A DNA stretch of 64,000 bases from Nocardia shimofusensis NBRC 100134 (GCF_001613125.1 NZ_BDBT01000033.1:1-64000), one strand, 5' to 3'; shown: positions 51,485-60,403, counted from the stretch's first letter. Notes: generated from the sequence alone by a model not told the origin. Numbers and translations are program-made.

Positions 51485-52281
51485 ACGACAATCACTTTCC
51501 CCGCGGCCGCTCCACGTCCGGCGACTCCTTCCGAACCGATTCCTTCCGAACCGATTCCTTCCGAACCGATTCCTTCGACGCTCCGGCGCCGATCACCCCC
51601 GCACCGCCGACCGAGCTCTCCGATCCGATGCTGCTCTCCCCCGGCACGGCACAGGAGCTGTTGCGGGGTGCGTCCTGGCAGCGCTACGCGGTGGTCGGTG
51701 ACTCCATCGCCCTGGGCATCGGCGACCCGAGCCCCGGTTACGCGCCGACCGGATGGGCGGACCGCGTCGCGACCGCGCTACGCGGCGCGAATCCCGGTAT
51801 GCGGTACCTGAATACCGGCCGCAAGGGCGCGACCACGGCTGAGGTTCGCGCCGAACAGCTCGCCCCCGTCATGGAATTCGAGCCGGACCTGGTGCACATC
51901 ATCTGCGGTGGCAACGACCTGTTCGTCGCCGAACCCGACGTCGACGGACTGCGCGCGAACCTCGACACTCTGTTCGCGGCGCTCGCCGCGACCGGTGCCC
52001 AGTTGTGCACATTCACCGTCGCCGATGTCTGGGAGACCGAACGCATGGCGGCCATGGCCCCCATGCGTGATCGAATGGCCGCGCTCAACGCGATCATCGG
52101 CGATGTCGCCTCGACCTACGACGCACTCCTGGTGGACTTCTGGAGGCATCCGCTGCGGTTGCGCCCCGACCTCATGAGCGCCGACCTCATCCATTTCGCC
52201 AGCAGCGGCCACGCCGTCGTCGCCACCGAGATGATCCGCGCCCTGTCCACCCTCATCCAGTCCACACCGGCCACGCACTGA
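51481..52281 (+). CDS. SGNH/GDSL hydrolase
   Basis: A 266-aa esterase-type hydrolase. The four SGNH blocks are visible: VVGDSIALGIGD (Ser), the Gly of TGRKGATTAE, GGNDLF (Asn) and DLIHFASSGHAVV (Asp and His). The N-terminus, before the domain, has a DSFRT repeat (three copies) encoded by 15-bp direct repeats. It is coupled to the MFS exporter and may process the compound being exported. No signal peptide is clear. Confidence 0.82.
   Translation: MNDNHFPRGRSTSGDSFRTDSFRTDSFRTDSFDAPAPITPAPPTELSDPMLLSPGTAQELLRGASWQRYAVVGDSIALGIGDPSPGYAPTGWADRVATALRGANPGMRYLNTGRKGATTAEVRAEQLAPVMEFEPDLVHIICGGNDLFVAEPDVDGLRANLDTLFAALAATGAQLCTFTVADVWETERMAAMAPMRDRMAALNAIIGDVASTYDALLVDFWRHPLRLRPDLMSADLIHFASSGHAVVATEMIRALSTLIQSTPATH
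51526..51573 (+). repeat. 15-bp tandem repeat in the SGNH gene
   Basis: Three contiguous copies of TCCTTCCGAACCGAT in frame, encoding SFRTD repeats in the linker before the hydrolase domain. Confidence 0.85.
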
Positions 52282-52415
52282 GCCCAGGACACCCCGGCAT
52301 CGAGCCCAGGATTCCCCGGCCTGCCGGGATGCTCATCGCCGGGCAGTCCGAGGCCGACGAGAAGCCCGCCGACTACAGTCCCGATGTGAGTACGGGGTTG
52401 AGCGGCGGGTGCTCG

Positions 52416-54575
52416 TCAACGGGAGCCGCCGCCCCCACCCCCGCCAACGCCGCCACCGCCGGCGCGGGAACCGGCGCCGCCCTTGCCGCCGCCGGACCCA
52501 CCGGAGCCGCCGTGACCCGACCCGCCTTTGCCGGACCCGCCGCCGACCGTCGCGCTTCCGCCCTTGCCGCCGCCACCTCCTCCACCGGTGGAGGAGTTCC
52601 CGGAGCCACCCTTCCCTGACCCGCCCTTCCCGGACCCGCCGCTCGACGAGCTGTCCGCGCCACCCGGGCCGCCGACGCCCGCGCCGCCGGGATTGCCACC
52701 ACTGGAATTGCCACCACCACCGGAGTTGCCACCACCGGAGTTGCCACTGCCTCCGGCGTCCCCACTGCCTCCGGGGTTTCCACCGCCCGAGGACGGTCCG
52801 CCACCGCCGAATCCGCCGCCCGAATCGCCGTCACCACCGGAGGAGCCGTCACCGCCCGAAAGACCACCGTCGCCCGGTGAAAGCCCACCGGAGGAATGAC
52901 CTCCATCGGACGCCGCTCCGCCGGAGCCGGCGCCGCTCGGCCCTGCGTCGCCCACACTTCCGGGAGCCGCGCCGCCGGAGCCGGCGCCGTTGGAGCCCGC
53001 TGCTCCCCCACCAGCACCGCCGGCTGCGTCGTCACCGGGAGATCCCTGTCCGGCGCCTGGCCCGGTCGTGCCGTCGCCACCCGGCTCGGGAGCGGGGGCG
53101 TCTACTGCGCCGTCGTCGCCGGACGGGGGCTGCCCCGCGCCGGGCGCGGCCGGATCGCCGACGGACGGCTCGCTCGGCGGCTCGCCGGGCTGTTCCGGTT
53201 CCGCCGGAGGCGCACCATTTCCCGGAGCCGGAGCCGGTGCGGCCGGGCCACCCCAGCCCGTATCGGAGATCCAGCCGAAGGGCAGCAGACGGGGGAAGCG
53301 CGCGGGGTCCGATTCGCTCTCGAGGAGCGGCGTGCGCCGATCAGGATGGGAATCGCGGCGGGATTCGGCGATGGTCGGCCCCATGGGCCGGCGGCTCGTG
53401 GGGACGAAGCGACCGTCCGGGTTCCGGGTGAGGCCCGGGATCGGTTCGGTGAGGCCGATGGGGATGCCGTAGCGGACATCGCCGTCGGAGTGCGCGCTGT
53501 AGGCGGTGTCGATGTAGGCGTGAGTCCGCACGTCGAGCGGTTGGGCCAGATCGGGGTATCGCTGGAGCATCGGTTCGAGCACGGGGTCGGTGTTGCCGCC
53601 GAGCACGGTCGCGGCGGAGACCGCCAGAGCGGAAGCCACCGCCGCGCCGGAGAACACCGCACCGCGCGTGGGGCGCGGCACGTCGTCGGCGGAGGCGAAC
53701 GAGCGAGCCGCGAAATAGGCCGCCCCGGTGGCGATGATCTGGCCCGGATCTGCGGAGGTGACGATCGGCCTGCCGAGTTCGGCGAGGGTGGCGGCGACCT
53801 CCGGCGGGCGTGACGCCGCACCGACCAGCAGAATCCGGCCGATGTCGGAGAGGCTGCGGCCGGTGGAGTTCAGGCAGGACCGAACCACGTCGAAGGAGTC
53901 CCGGATGTGGTCGGCGCGCAGGCTGTCGATATCGACGAGGGCGGACAGCGGGATCGCGCCGGGCTGGGTGCCCCGCGAGTAGCGGGCGATGGTCGCGCCG
54001 AGCGGACGACCGCCGAAGTCGTAGCAGCGGCGCGGGTTTCCGACGATCGGATGGTCGGACCAGTCCGGGCCGACCCGGACGACGGTGACATCGAGGCTGG
54101 CGCCGCCCAGGTCGTAGACCAGTGCGAATCCCGGTTCGAGCGGACCGTGTTCGTATTCGAGCCATTCCGCGGCGGCGACCGCCTCGGGCACCATGATCAC
54201 TGCGCGCATCCCGCCCAGATCGAGAGCCTGGCGCAGCAGCGCGACCTGCTTGTCGGAATACACCGCCGGATAGGTCACCACCGAGCCCGCGATCGGTTCG
54301 CCGGTGTCGAGCAACTCCCGCACGACGGTGGCGACGAGGCCGGGCGCGGTGTAGAGGCGACCGCCGAGGACGAACGGTTCCGGATCTCGAGCCAGGTCGG
54401 CGAAATCCGTGACGGCGGAATCGAACCGGGGCAGGTTGCCGACCCTGGCGGCGCCGTAGTCGTCGAGAGTGAGTGCCGTGCGCCGGGTACGCACCGACGG
54501 TCGAGAACGAGAAGGGCCCACCGAAGCGGTCACAGAGTTCACCGCGCCGATGCTCAAACCCACGCACAAAGACAT
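52416..54575 (-). CDS. Hsp70-like protein with a long Gly-rich tail
   Basis: A 719-aa protein. Residues 1-290 resemble an Hsp70/actin nucleotide-binding domain: phosphate-1 LSIGAVNSV, phosphate-2 ALVYDLGGASLDVTVVRVG (150-168) and an adenosine motif ILLVGAASRPPEV (248-260). No substrate-binding domain follows. Instead there is one hydrophobic helix (about 304-326), a linker, then from about 435 a Pro-rich and finally Gly/Ser-rich tail of about 280 residues. The predicted layout is cytosolic NBD, membrane anchor and disordered outer tail. ATG 54575 is preferred to 54647. Function unknown. Confidence 0.72.
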   Translation of the reverse strand: MSLCVGLSIGAVNSVTASVGPSRSRPSVRTRRTALTLDDYGAARVGNLPRFDSAVTDFADLARDPEPFVLGGRLYTAPGLVATVVRELLDTGEPIAGSVVTYPAVYSDKQVALLRQALDLGGMRAVIMVPEAVAAAEWLEYEHGPLEPGFALVYDLGGASLDVTVVRVGPDWSDHPIVGNPRRCYDFGGRPLGATIARYSRGTQPGAIPLSALVDIDSLRADHIRDSFDVVRSCLNSTGRSLSDIGRILLVGAASRPPEVAATLAELGRPIVTSADPGQIIATGAAYFAARSFASADDVPRPTRGAVFSGAAVASALAVSAATVLGGNTDPVLEPMLQRYPDLAQPLDVRTHAYIDTAYSAHSDGDVRYGIPIGLTEPIPGLTRNPDGRFVPTSRRPMGPTIAESRRDSHPDRRTPLLESESDPARFPRLLPFGWISDTGWGGPAAPAPAPGNGAPPAEPEQPGEPPSEPSVGDPAAPGAGQPPSGDDGAVDAPAPEPGGDGTTGPGAGQGSPGDDAAGGAGGGAAGSNGAGSGGAAPGSVGDAGPSGAGSGGAASDGGHSSGGLSPGDGGLSGGDGSSGGDGDSGGGFGGGGPSSGGGNPGGSGDAGGSGNSGGGNSGGGGNSSGGNPGGAGVGGPGGADSSSSGGSGKGGSGKGGSGNSSTGGGGGGGKGGSATVGGGSGKGGSGHGGSGGSGGGKGGAGSRAGGGGVGGGGGGGSR

Positions 54576-55060
54576 TCGCCATCCCGTCAACGCACCGAGA
54601 CCACGTCCAGCACACAGTCGAACCATGTGGCCGCGGTCGTCTTCCAAACAGCAAGAACAGGCTAACCGATCGGATGCGGTGGTGATGGCGTAACCACATC
54701 AATTCTCGCGCATCCGGATACATCGAAGACAAACCCGCAGGACAATCCGACGACGCTCGGCATCAAGCGCCCTCGACACCGGAATCACGCTGCGTTCGAC
54801 AAACTTCCGCTACTCCGCAGCGATCTCCCGGACAACCGGGGGAGGTCCACTCCGAGTCGCCGATATGGAGGGCCGGGCGAAGATCCGGCATACGCAATAT
54901 TGCAGTCCGAGTACTCATTGCCGACAATTCGCCACCGCGCTTCCACCCGCATCCGGCCGGACGGCTCGCGGGCGACGAGCCAGGGCTACGGCCGGTCGGC
55001 GCGGACGAACGCGCCATCCGCGGGGAGAATTCGACCGGGGCGGTGCACGGAGACGCCGCG
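54576..55060. other. Intergenic region before the minisatellite
   Basis: About 480 bases with no supportable gene. It must contain the promoter of the Hsp70-like gene on the minus strand. Frames continue from the repeat block but show no domain. Confidence 0.45.
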
Positions 55061-55276
55061 GCCGCACGAGCCGGGGTCGAGGCTGTGGCCGCACGAGCCG
55101 GGGTCGAGGCTGTGGCCGCACGAGCCGGGGTCGAGGCTGTGGCCGCACGAGCCGGGGTCGAGGCTGTGGCCGCACGAGCCGGGGTCGAGGCTGTGGCCGC
55201 ACGAGCCGGGGTCGAGGCTGTGGCCGCACGAGCCGGGGTCGAGGCTGTGGCCGCACGAGCCGGGACGGAGGCCGTG
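55061..55276. repeat. 27-bp minisatellite, 7 perfect copies plus one degenerate
   Basis: The unit begins GCCGCACGAGCCGGGGTCGA and ends GGCTGTG. Copies start at 55061, 55088, 55115, 55142, 55169, 55196 and 55223 without a mismatch; the copy at 55250 has four changes. Since 27 is a multiple of three, long frames run through it on both strands, but no flanking sequence supports a gene. Confidence 0.95.
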
Positions 55277-55294
55277 CAGGACCTCAGGGTTCGA

Positions 55295-55337
55295 ACACGA
55301 ACGAGCGGACGAGGGGCACTCGTCCGCTCGTTCGTGT
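55295..55337. terminator. Perfect 19-bp hairpin downstream of the FprB-type gene
   Basis: Arms 55295-55313 (ACACGAACGAGCGGACGAG) and 55319-55337 are perfectly complementary around GGGCA. It lies 45 bases after the stop of the ferredoxin reductase gene and is the likely terminator; no T-run follows. Confidence 0.75.
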
Positions 55338-55381
55338 CATGCGGAGATCGTCGACGACCGGCCCCGCGACCGCAGAGCGGT

Positions 55382-56971
55382 TCAGAGCTTGGACAGCCAC
55401 CGCCGCAGCGGCCCGGAATCGCCTGCGCTACGCACGGCCGCGCCTCCGGCCCGCGCACTCGGCCTGCGCGTACGCACCAGCCGGTCGAATTCGTCGGCGC
55501 TGTAGCGGGGTTCGGGCAGCAGACCCGCGTTGAAATCCTCGGCCAATCGCTGCACCGTCTGCTGCGCGCAGGACTTGTTGGTGCCGATGAAGCCGGTCGG
55601 CCCGCGCTTGATCCAACCGGTCACATACGTCCCGGGCAGGGCCGTCTCGCCGTCGAGGACACGACCTTCCCGGTTCGGCACGACCCCCGCGCGCTCGTCG
55701 AACGGCAGTCCCGGCGTCGGCACCCCTCGGTAGCCGACGGAAGTCAGGACGAGTCCGGCATCGATCTGCTCGGTATCGCCGGTGGGCGTCGCGACCACGC
55801 GTCCTTCGGCGTCCGTACTCAGTGCGGTGCGGGCGATCTCGAGGCCGGTCACGCGGTCGGTGCCGAGCACCCGCGCGGGCGCGCACAGGTAGCGGAACAC
55901 GATCCGCTTGCGCTCGCCGACCGGACGGTCCGCGACCTGGTGCAGCAGGCGCAGCTTCTGCTCGGTCTCGAACGGCAGACCGGGGACGATCTCGGGCAGT
56001 TCGCCCTCGACCACGATGTCGACATCGGCGCCGAGCAGACCGACGAATTCGGGCACGGTGAAGGCGGATTCGGCGGGACCGCGCCTGCCGAGCACCACGA
56101 CTTCCTCGATCTTGCTCTCCTCCAGGGCCGACAGCGCGTAGGGCGCGATATCGGTGCCCGCCAGCCTGTTCGGATCGCTGGTCAGCACGCGGGCCACATC
56201 CAGGGCGACATTGCCGTTGCCGACGATCACCGCACGGCGGTGCGTCAGGTCGACGAGGTCGCCCGCGTGGTCGGGATGACCGTTGTACCAGGCGACGATG
56301 TCGGTGGCCGAGACATTGCCCGGCAGCCCCTCCCCCGGAATCCCGAGCTTGCGATCCGAGGACGCGCCGACCGCGTAGATCACCGCATGGAAGTGGTCGA
56401 GCAACTCCTGGTGCGCGATGTGCTCGCCGACCTGGACATCGAGATACGAGCCGAAGCCGGGCTGTGCGGACATCACGTCGAAGAGCCTGCTCACCTGACG
56501 GGTCCTGGCATGATCGGGGGCGACGCCGAAGCGCGCCAGCCCGTAGGGCACCGTCAGCCGATCGAAGACGGTGACCGAGACGTCCGGTTGGGTGAGCAGT
56601 TCGTCGGCGGCGTACATGGCCGACGGACCCGAGCCCACGATCGCCACCCGCAAGGGACCCCGCTCGGTGTCGATCTCGGGGGCGGGCACCGGACGCGCCA
56701 GCAGCGGACGGGGCCGCTCCTGGCGGTAGAACGCGGCATTGATCTCGACGAACGGAAGTTGTTCGCCGGTCAGCTTCTTCACCGAGGTGATGGCATCGAC
56801 CGGGCAGGCCGTGGCGCAGGCGCCGCAGTCCACACACGCTTTCGGGTCGACGTAGAGCATCTCCGCGGTGGCGAAGTCCGGCTCGTCGGGGGTGGGATGG
56901 ATGCAGTTGACCGGGCAGGCGTAGACGCACGAGGCGTCACTGCAACAGGATTGGGTGACGACGTAGGGCAT
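55382..56971 (-). CDS. fprB: Ferredoxin/ferredoxin-NADP reductase fusion (FprB-type)
   Basis: A 529-aa protein. Residues 1-65 are a seven-iron-type ferredoxin (CCSDASCVYACPVNC and CVDCGACATACP). From about 105 it is an adrenodoxin-reductase-like FAD/NADP oxidoreductase: VAIVGSGPSAMYAADELL for FAD, VIVGNGNVALDVARVL for NADP, and GWIKRGPTGFIGTNK at the end. It probably feeds electrons to oxygenases. It lies 16 bases downstream of the AurF-like diiron oxygenase gene, the same pair as fprB (Rv0886) with its neighbour in M. tuberculosis. Confidence 0.9.
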   Translation of the reverse strand: MPYVVTQSCCSDASCVYACPVNCIHPTPDEPDFATAEMLYVDPKACVDCGACATACPVDAITSVKKLTGEQLPFVEINAAFYRQERPRPLLARPVPAPEIDTERGPLRVAIVGSGPSAMYAADELLTQPDVSVTVFDRLTVPYGLARFGVAPDHARTRQVSRLFDVMSAQPGFGSYLDVQVGEHIAHQELLDHFHAVIYAVGASSDRKLGIPGEGLPGNVSATDIVAWYNGHPDHAGDLVDLTHRRAVIVGNGNVALDVARVLTSDPNRLAGTDIAPYALSALEESKIEEVVVLGRRGPAESAFTVPEFVGLLGADVDIVVEGELPEIVPGLPFETEQKLRLLHQVADRPVGERKRIVFRYLCAPARVLGTDRVTGLEIARTALSTDAEGRVVATPTGDTEQIDAGLVLTSVGYRGVPTPGLPFDERAGVVPNREGRVLDGETALPGTYVTGWIKRGPTGFIGTNKSCAQQTVQRLAEDFNAGLLPEPRYSADEFDRLVRTRRPSARAGGAAVRSAGDSGPLRRWLSKL

Positions 56972-56987
56972 TCGACCGGACCGCCGC

Positions 56988-58001
56988 TCAGCCGGCCTTG
57001 GCCAGGCGCAACGGCTCGGACCGGTAGCGGCTGGCCGGGCCGTCGATGCCCAAGAGCTTCCACACCCGCTTGGCGATCGGGTTCATCAGGCCCAACTTCT
57101 CGGCCAGCGCGCGCACGTCGACGAAGTAGTCGCTGAAGGTCTGCCTGGCTTCCTTCGAGCCGTAGAACAGTTCCTTGCGCACGTTCTCCGGGATGTCGAA
57201 CTCACGGAAGAACGACCTCGGCGGGGTCGCGATGGAGCGACCGAGGATGAACATGATGGTCGGCATGGCCAGCGAGAGCACGAACTTGTTGACTCGGCCG
57301 GTCTCGGGGACGTGGTTCTCCAGGAACTCGTGCGCGAAGGAGATGTGCCTGGCTTCCTCTGCGACGTGGATGGACATCACGCCGAGCATGATCGGGTGGA
57401 CCTCGTCGCCGGAGCGCAGGATCTGCTTCTGGATGTGGTCGATCGGCTCCTCGCCGGCGAGCACGGCCATGAAGAACAGGTTCGGCGCGAGCGCGGCGAC
57501 CGGCGCTGCCAGGTACTTGAACTTGCCGACCAGCGGGCCCATCCCCGGCACGTCGATGCCGATGCGATTGACCATCTCCTGGAACATCAGCGTGTGGTTG
57601 TGCTCCTCGATCATCTCGTGAGAGCAGTAGCGGAACTCCGGCGAGCCGTTGGGCAGGCCGAAGTTGTGCGTGACCATGCCACTGATGAGGATCGACTCGA
57701 ACTGCAGGCCCACTTTGGCGATATTGGCCTGGCGGTACTTGCCGATCTCGATCTTCCTGGCCTCCGGCAGCGCCTCGTACCAGGGATGGCGGCCGAGCGG
57801 ATCGGCCGACACCGGCAGTACCCAGCGGTGTTCGCCCGCGGTGGCGGCGAAATCGGGGTTGTCCCAGTCGATGTCCTCGAAGGGGTCGAAGTGCCGGTTC
57901 ACCGAACCCTCGGACAGCAGTAGCAGCTTGGCCGCATACTCCTGTGCCTTCGCGAGATCGGGGTCGATATCGGTCGTCGCGGCTTTCGACATCGTCGTCA
58001 C
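56988..58001 (-). CDS. AurF-like diiron oxygenase family protein
   Basis: A 337-aa helical protein with the ligand pattern of the AurF/PABA N-oxygenase family. It has ESILISGMV, then EFRYCSHEMIEEHNHTLMFQEM (E..H/E..H type) and HVAEEARHISFAHEFLE (E..H near the end), giving the carboxylate/histidine diiron site. It probably oxidises an amine or hydroxylates a substrate using O2, with electrons from the neighbouring FprB-type protein. GTG 58001 is used because AGGAG lies five bases upstream; ATG 57992 is the alternative. Confidence 0.78.
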   Translation of the reverse strand: MTTMSKAATTDIDPDLAKAQEYAAKLLLLSEGSVNRHFDPFEDIDWDNPDFAATAGEHRWVLPVSADPLGRHPWYEALPEARKIEIGKYRQANIAKVGLQFESILISGMVTHNFGLPNGSPEFRYCSHEMIEEHNHTLMFQEMVNRIGIDVPGMGPLVGKFKYLAAPVAALAPNLFFMAVLAGEEPIDHIQKQILRSGDEVHPIMLGVMSIHVAEEARHISFAHEFLENHVPETGRVNKFVLSLAMPTIMFILGRSIATPPRSFFREFDIPENVRKELFYGSKEARQTFSDYFVDVRALAEKLGLMNPIAKRVWKLLGIDGPASRYRSEPLRLAKAG

Positions 58002-58022
58002 TGCCTCTCCTCGGGTGCCGAT

Positions 58023-58047
58023 TAACTGTTTCCAATAGTTACAGTTA
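58023..58047. promoter_or_regulatory. Inverted repeat upstream of the AurF-like gene
   Basis: TAACTGT (58023-58029) and ACAGTTA (58041-58047), perfect 7-bp arms with an 11-base centre, 22 bases before the start codon. It resembles a TetR-family operator; no TetR gene adjoins it. Confidence 0.5.
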
Positions 58048-58353
58048 CTGGCGGGTAGGTCAACCCCACCCCTCCGGACAGTCGGCAAAATGACCTCTAC
58101 CAGCACAAACAAGCGATACACAAGATCGTCCGACAACCCCGGAAGGGCGGCTTTCCGTGGATACCCAGAACTCGCAGTCTCATTTATCTCGCCGTCGGGT
58201 TCCCGCCCGGAGGGTCGTCACCGCACGATTGATGACACATCAAGTACCGCGTCCGAATGCCGCCAGCACTCCCCGCGCTCGATCGCTTGACTGACTACGG
58301 CGGCAACGACCGCCGAGACGAAAGATCGGGAACCGGAAGGGAAGTGGACAGGG

Positions 58354-59115
58354 ATGTCGGCACGTTTCACGGAGCAGGTCGCGGTGATCACGGGTGCGAG
58401 TTCGGGTGTGGGCAGGGCGGTGGCGCTGCGACTGGCCGCCGAAGGCGCCGCGGTGGTCCTCGGATCGCGCGGCAAAGATGCCGGTGAGCAGGTGGCCGAG
58501 GAAATCCGCGCAGCGGGCGGCCGAGCGCTGTTCGTCCCGACCGACGTCACGGTGGAGGGCGACGTGGCCCGGCTGACCGAGGCTGCCGTCGTCGAGTACG
58601 GACGCCTGGACGTCGCGTTCAACAACGCGGGAGCGCTGCGCTCGTTCGGACCGGTGGAGGAGATCGACGAGGCGGGCTGGCGCGCGGATCTGGAACTCAA
58701 CCTCACGGCCGTGTTCTACGGCCTGCGCCACCAGGTGCCCGCGCTCGCCGCGTCGGGCGGCGGCGCGATCCTCAACAACGCCTCGAACCTCGGGGTGGTC
58801 GGCATGGGCTCGGTGGCGCCGTATGTAGCCGCCAAGCACGGGGTGGTCGGACTGACCAGGGCTGTCGCTCTGGAGGCCGCCGACCGGGGCGTACGGGTCA
58901 ACGCGCTGGTGTCCGGCGCGGTGGACACTCCGGCGTTCCGTGCGTCCATGGGCGCCACGCCCGAGGGCGAGGCGGCCGTCACCGCGCTGCACCCGATCGG
59001 CCGGATCGCCGCGCCGGACGAGATCGCCTCGTTCTGCGCGTATCTGCTCAGTCGCGAGGCGAGTTTCGTCACCGGCGCGGCGCTCGCGATCGACGGTGGG
59101 TTCACCGCACGCTGA
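58354..59115 (+). CDS. Short-chain dehydrogenase/reductase
   Basis: A 253-aa classical SDR. The cofactor motif is TGASSGVGRAVAL, then NNAG, the catalytic Ser in NNASNLG, and YVAAK as the YxxxK pair. The ending is GAALAIDGGFTAR. The Arg in SRGKDAG after beta-2 suggests NADP preference. Substrate unknown; it is alone on this strand and convergent with cysA, 22 bases away. Confidence 0.88.
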   Translation: MSARFTEQVAVITGASSGVGRAVALRLAAEGAAVVLGSRGKDAGEQVAEEIRAAGGRALFVPTDVTVEGDVARLTEAAVVEYGRLDVAFNNAGALRSFGPVEEIDEAGWRADLELNLTAVFYGLRHQVPALAASGGGAILNNASNLGVVGMGSVAPYVAAKHGVVGLTRAVALEAADRGVRVNALVSGAVDTPAFRASMGATPEGEAAVTALHPIGRIAAPDEIASFCAYLLSREASFVTGAALAIDGGFTAR

Positions 59116-59137
59116 GCGCTGGTCGCGCGAGTCCGGC

Positions 59138-60403
59138 CTATCCGGTTGTCCGCGCGCCGGATTCGTTCCCGGCGGCCACGTCCTTCGGTGCGGCCCCGGC
59201 CGTCTCGGCCGTCTCGGCTGTCTCGACGGTCTCGGCTGTCTCGAAGGTCTCGGTCTCAGCGGTCGCGGCTGTCTCAGCGGTCGCGGCTGTCTCAGCCGTC
59301 TCAGCCGTCTCAGCGGACTCAGCCGTCTCAGCGGTCGCGGCCGTCTCGGCCTTCACAGCGGGCTCGGCGGCGTCGGCGGACGCAACGGAGGAGATCTCGA
59401 CCGGAACCAGGCCACCGGGCAGCGCCGGAATCCGGGTGGCCCGCGCGTAGACGGTCTCGCCCTCGCTCAGCCGCAGTGCCTCGGCGTCGCCGCGGGTGAC
59501 CTGGGCGGAGAACAGATCCCCGGTCGCGGCGTTGCGCATCTCGACGCGTACCTGGAAACCGAGGTGAACGACGCGATCCACGGTGGCGCGGGTGACGCCC
59601 GCCGATTCCGCCGTGCCCTCGTGCGCGGCCAGCGCCATGCCGGGGTCACGGCCGACGCGGATGTCGTGGGGGCGCACCATGTGGCCGTTGAGCTTGGCGA
59701 CGTCGCCGAGGAAGGACATGACGAACTCGTTGGCCGGCCGGTCGTAGACGTCCTCGGGGGTGCCGATCTGCTCGATGCGGCCCTTGTTCATCACCGCGAT
59801 CCGGTCGGCGACGTCGAGCGCCTCCTCCTGGTCGTGGGTGACGAGCACGGTGGTGACGTGCACTTCTTCGTGCAGCCTGCGCAGCCAGGTGCGCAGGTCC
59901 GCGCGGACCTTGGCGTCGAGCGCGCCGAAGGGCTCGTCGAGCAGCAGCACCTGTGGGTCGACCGCCAGCGCGCGGGCCAGCGCCATGCGCTGACGCTGGC
60001 CGCCGGACAGCTGAGCCGGATAGCGGTGCTGGAAGCCGTCGAGGCCGACGATGCCGAGCAACTCGTCGACCCGCTCGGCGATCTCGGCCTTGGGCCGCTT
60101 GCGGATCTTCAGGCCGAAGGCGACGTTGTCGCGCACTGTCATGTGCTTGAACGCGGCGTAGTGCTGGAAGACGAAGCCGATATCGCGCTTCTGCGGCGCC
60201 ACCCGGGTCACGTCCTTGCCCGCGATCACGACCACGCCGTCGTCGAGCGACTCGAGGCCGGCGATGGCGCGCAGCAACGTCGACTTGCCGGAGCCGGACG
60301 GGCCGAGCAGCGCGGTCAGCTCGCCGGAGGGGATGTCGATGGAGACGTCGTCGAGCGCGGCGAAGTTGCCGTAGTTCTTACGGGCGTTGGTCACGGTGAT
60401 CAT
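59138..60403 (-). CDS. cysA: Sulfate/thiosulfate ABC transporter ATP-binding protein
   Basis: A 421-aa ATPase. Walker A GPSGSGKSTLL, signature LSGGQRQRMALARAL, Walker B VLLLDEPFGALD, and a TOBE-like C-terminal domain. The last about 75 residues are an unusual repeat of E-T-A / A-T-A-E-T-A units (59150-59370). It powers sulfate uptake with CysT and CysW. The start ATG is the third of three near-identical initiation sites (see the repeat at 60403). Confidence 0.93.
   Translation of the reverse strand: MITVTNARKNYGNFAALDDVSIDIPSGELTALLGPSGSGKSTLLRAIAGLESLDDGVVVIAGKDVTRVAPQKRDIGFVFQHYAAFKHMTVRDNVAFGLKIRKRPKAEIAERVDELLGIVGLDGFQHRYPAQLSGGQRQRMALARALAVDPQVLLLDEPFGALDAKVRADLRTWLRRLHEEVHVTTVLVTHDQEEALDVADRIAVMNKGRIEQIGTPEDVYDRPANEFVMSFLGDVAKLNGHMVRPHDIRVGRDPGMALAAHEGTAESAGVTRATVDRVVHLGFQVRVEMRNAATGDLFSAQVTRGDAEALRLSEGETVYARATRIPALPGGLVPVEISSVASADAAEPAVKAETAATAETAESAETAETAETAATAETAATAETETFETAETVETAETAETAGAAPKDVAAGNESGARTTG
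59170..59345. repeat. Degenerate 9-bp repeat encoding the CysA tail
   Basis: Many copies of GTCTCGGCT/GTCTCAGCC-like 9-mers in frame on the minus strand, giving about 15 to 17 ETA or AETA units. It is confined to the CysA C-terminal tail. Confidence 0.8.

Noticed and set aside
55061..55276. Possible CRISPR array
   Set aside because: The 27-bp units are directly joined with no spacers between them, so it is a tandem repeat, not CRISPR.
54900..55505. Long open frames through the 27-bp repeats (for example PHEPGSRLW repeats on the plus strand and ATASTPARA on the minus strand)
   Set aside because: They stay open only because the repeat unit is a multiple of three and has no stop; flanking codon use, ribosome sites and domains are absent.
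55043..57136. 697-aa plus-strand frame
   Set aside because: It covers the repeat and the antisense strand of the FprB-type gene and has no domain of its own.
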